From an uncultured Sunxiuqinia sp. (GTDB taxonomy: Bacteria; Bacteroidota; Bacteroidia; Bacteroidales; Prolixibacteraceae), in assembly GCF_947495665.1 (NCBI RefSeq), contig NZ_CANLZV010000005.1, positions 124,001 to 188,000 on the forward strand: a DNA stretch of 64,000 nucleotides. The letters run 5' to 3'. This document shows, one piece after another, positions 62,122-64,000 of the stretch. The translations under genes and the position numbers were made by a program. The notes beneath the pieces were generated by a model, which was not told the origin of the DNA, ran no database searches, and saw nothing but the letters and a program-made list of their open reading frames with translations. Positions within the stretch are counted from its first letter, which is position 1. The number at the start of each line of letters is the position of its first letter.

Positions 62122-63084
62122 ATGGGAAAAGCCAAACTTACAAATTGGATGGTCATTCTGAACCCGCAGGCCGGAAGCGGACAGGGACGCAAAGACGTGG
62201 AGAAAATACGAAAACGGCTGCATAAGGCAGGTTTTCAGTTTGAATTATTTATCTCGAACTATCCGCAACATGCCATCCATCTAACGATGAAAGGGATTGA
62301 GCGTGGCTACCGGAAACTGATTGTGGCTGGGGGCGATGGAACAATGAATGAGGTGGCAAACGGTGTGCTTCAGCAGCAGGTTTGTGCGCCATCGGAAGTG
62401 ATTGTAGGGATGATTCCGGTAGGAACAGGCAACGATTGGATCAAAACTTTTGGTATTCCCAACAACTACAAAAAAGCGATCAAGCGGATTCGAAAAGGCA
62501 AAACCATTTTGCAGGATGTCGGCTTGATCAACTACCAGGAAGGAGAACAGCAAAAACAGCGATTTTTTACGAATATGGCCGGTTTTGGCTTTGATGCTTT
62601 AGTTGCCCAAAAAGCCAATCGACTGAAGGAAAAGGGACATACTGGCTGGCGGATTTACTTGCAAAGCCTGGTTACCGGTTACCTGAATTACCAAACCCGA
62701 AAAGTGAGCCTTCGTTTGGATGGTGAAAAGGTGGAAGATCTGATCTTTTCGACCAGTATTGGCATTGGAAAATACAATGGTGGAGGCATGATGCAGGCGC
62801 CGGGAGCCATTCCCAATAACGGGGTTTTTCAGGTGACTGTCATTCGTGAAATTGGCTTGGGCGGTATTCTAAAAAACTTGCCGGGCCTATTCAATGGCCA
62901 GTTTGTGAACGATGAGCGGGTATCTGTCTTTCAGGCCAGCAAGGTGGTCGTAGCTTCTGAAAACCAGATTGAAGGTGAAGCGGACGGCGAAAACCTGGGA
63001 AACCATCAGTTCGAGCTGGAAATTTTACCACAACAACTGCAGGTGATTGTCGGGAAGAAATCAAAAGTTAAACTGCATGAATAG
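62122..63084 (+). CDS. Diacylglycerol kinase family lipid kinase (YegS/DgkB-like)
   Basis: 320 residues. Kinase motifs VILNPQAGSGQGRKDVEKI, VAGGDGTMNEVANGV and GMIPVGTGNDWIKTFGI are complete, followed by the C-terminal beta-rich domain (ENQIEGEADGENLGNHQFEL). Members phosphorylate diacylglycerol, sphingoid or other lipids; the substrate is not clear from sequence. Monocistronic, convergent with the next gene with a 13-base gap. Confidence 0.92.
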   Translation: MGKAKLTNWMVILNPQAGSGQGRKDVEKIRKRLHKAGFQFELFISNYPQHAIHLTMKGIERGYRKLIVAGGDGTMNEVANGVLQQQVCAPSEVIVGMIPVGTGNDWIKTFGIPNNYKKAIKRIRKGKTILQDVGLINYQEGEQQKQRFFTNMAGFGFDALVAQKANRLKEKGHTGWRIYLQSLVTGYLNYQTRKVSLRLDGEKVEDLIFSTSIGIGKYNGGGMMQAPGAIPNNGVFQVTVIREIGLGGILKNLPGLFNGQFVNDERVSVFQASKVVVASENQIEGEADGENLGNHQFELEILPQQLQVIVGKKSKVKLHE

Positions 63085-63097
63085 TTTGCTTTTCAGG

Positions 63098-63997
63098 CTA
63101 CTGGTCTCCATTTTCTTGACACATTCTTTCGCCTAATGCAATAATTTCCCGCGCAAGCTTTTCGCTGGTGGCGTAAAGAATTCCCCGATGGTTGAGATAA
63201 GTGGAATCCGGGCGGTTCAAATCCAGCGGATTGCCATGCATGTCGCTAACCCAGGCTCCGGCTTCCTGGTAGATGCAGGCGCTGGCAGCGTAATCCCATA
63301 GGCTACCTCCCCCCAGTTCTTTTTTGGCATATTTGAAATAGCAGGCCGGGGCTTGTTCCAGCACCCAGCAGGCATTCAGTGCGGCACCCCCCTGAAAGCG
63401 TGTTTGAAGTCCCTGATAACCCATTTTTTGGCTAATAATTTCCAGCTCTTGAAGGCTTTGTTCAAATTGCGGCAAATCTTGAAAACTGGTATCGCTAATC
63501 AGGTGTAGGGGGGCTTCCTCGGGAATTGACACTTGCCATTTTTGACCGTTGCGATAAGCTCCTTGCCCTTTTGCCGCTTTATACAGGGTTTGGGTCAGTG
63601 GGTCGTAAATAACCCCGATAACCGGCTCTCCGGCTTGCGAAACCAAGCCGATGGACACGGCGTAGCCATGCCGTTGCTTAATAAAGGCCAGCGTGCCATC
63701 CATGGGGTCGATGCACCAAAAATAATCCTTTTCGAAGCGTTCGTGGTTGTCCGGACTTTCTTCGCCCAAAGTGCCTAAATCATATTGTTTGGTGACTGCA
63801 GCCAAGGAATTCAGAATCATTTCCTGAGCCATCAGATCAACTTCAGTTACTACTTGCGAAGCCAGACTGTCGCCCACGCCTTTATTCTTCACAGCCATCT
63901 TTTGCTGGCTGTAGCTTGATATTAATTGGCCGGCTTGCTGAGCAGCATGAATAGCAGCCTTGCTGAGTATTTGAAGATCCTGTTGATTTAGTTTCAT
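63098..63997 (-). CDS. Inositol monophosphatase / CysQ family phosphatase
   Basis: 299 residues; the ATG at 63997 falls within the last bases of the window, so the start seems complete. Metal-binding blocks of the family: EESPDNHERFEKDYFWCIDPMDGTLAF (GEE..., DPMDGT) and GGSLWDYAASACIYQEAGAWV near the C-terminus. Substrates in this family include inositol phosphates, 3'-phosphoadenosine 5'-phosphate and fructose 1,6-bisphosphate; the length, longer than classic IMPase (about 265), leaves it open. Confidence 0.9.
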   Translation of the reverse strand: MKLNQQDLQILSKAAIHAAQQAGQLISSYSQQKMAVKNKGVGDSLASQVVTEVDLMAQEMILNSLAAVTKQYDLGTLGEESPDNHERFEKDYFWCIDPMDGTLAFIKQRHGYAVSIGLVSQAGEPVIGVIYDPLTQTLYKAAKGQGAYRNGQKWQVSIPEEAPLHLISDTSFQDLPQFEQSLQELEIISQKMGYQGLQTRFQGGAALNACWVLEQAPACYFKYAKKELGGGSLWDYAASACIYQEAGAWVSDMHGNPLDLNRPDSTYLNHRGILYATSEKLAREIIALGERMCQENGDQ

Positions 63998-64000
63998 GGT

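Overview
The window looks like chromosomal DNA of a marine or sediment-type member of the Bacteroidetes, most likely order Marinilabiliales/Bacteroidales. Evidence: a type IX secretion (Por) sorting-domain tail at the left edge; Bacteroidetes -7 promoter elements (TAnnTTTG) upstream of many genes; families typical of the phylum (DUF4175, DUF4292, BtuG-type DUF5074 lipoprotein, flippase/dut/TPR/DUF4292/EnvC gene order); few strong Shine-Dalgarno sites and several TTG or GTG starts. No tRNA, rRNA, CRISPR array, insertion sequence or prophage was seen.

Layout. 0-4.5 kb: end of a secreted protein, an unknown exported protein, then SRPBCC, DUF429, TfoX-N and DUF438/hemerythrin/PAS genes. 4.6-12.4 kb: aldehyde dehydrogenase, a Tat-exported Gfo/Idh oxidoreductase facing a predicted membrane-bound winged-helix regulator, and a stress/redox group (pirin, YceI, AraC, OsmC, Crp/Fnr). 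12.5-21.9 kb: a long minus-strand run flippase-rpiB-lutB-rrf2-hemW-dut-TPR-DUF4292-envC. 22-24.5 kb: glutaminyl cyclase, ruvB and a lone receiver protein. 24.53-25.05 kb: an AT-rich intergenic region with eight DnaA-box-like 9-mers, a candidate replication origin. 25-33.5 kb: plus-strand run DUF4175-RsbW-like-ybeY-mnmG-apt-uvrC, with a perfect ParB-site (parS) palindrome between mnmG and apt and a one-mismatch copy after xth at 35.3 kb. 33.5-42.3 kb: rsgA, xth, small envelope proteins, tdh, a thioredoxin, metG and a B12-binding radical SAM protein. 42.6-47.6 kb: class IV aminotransferase, then a BCCT transporter / universal stress protein / orphan betaine-binding lipoprotein group and a DsrE/YedF-like gene with a foldable leader. 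47.7-62.0 kb: a cobalamin regulon. 62.1-64 kb: lipid kinase and an inositol-monophosphatase-family enzyme.

The cobalamin region is the clearest functional system. Two B12 riboswitches head two parts: (1) btuF-cobO-[126-bp direct repeat pair]-btuC-btuD-OprB-like porin, and (2) btuB-btuG followed by a strong terminator and then cobU-cobT-cobS-cobC-cobQ-cbiB. Together these import corrinoids over both membranes, adenosylate them and rebuild the nucleotide loop. No corrin-ring synthesis genes are present, so salvage and remodelling is the best reading.

The most notable non-coding signals are the candidate oriC, the parS sites, the repeat pair upstream of btuC and the compact leader upstream of the YedF-like gene. 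All functional assignments are from reading motifs and context; no searches were run.
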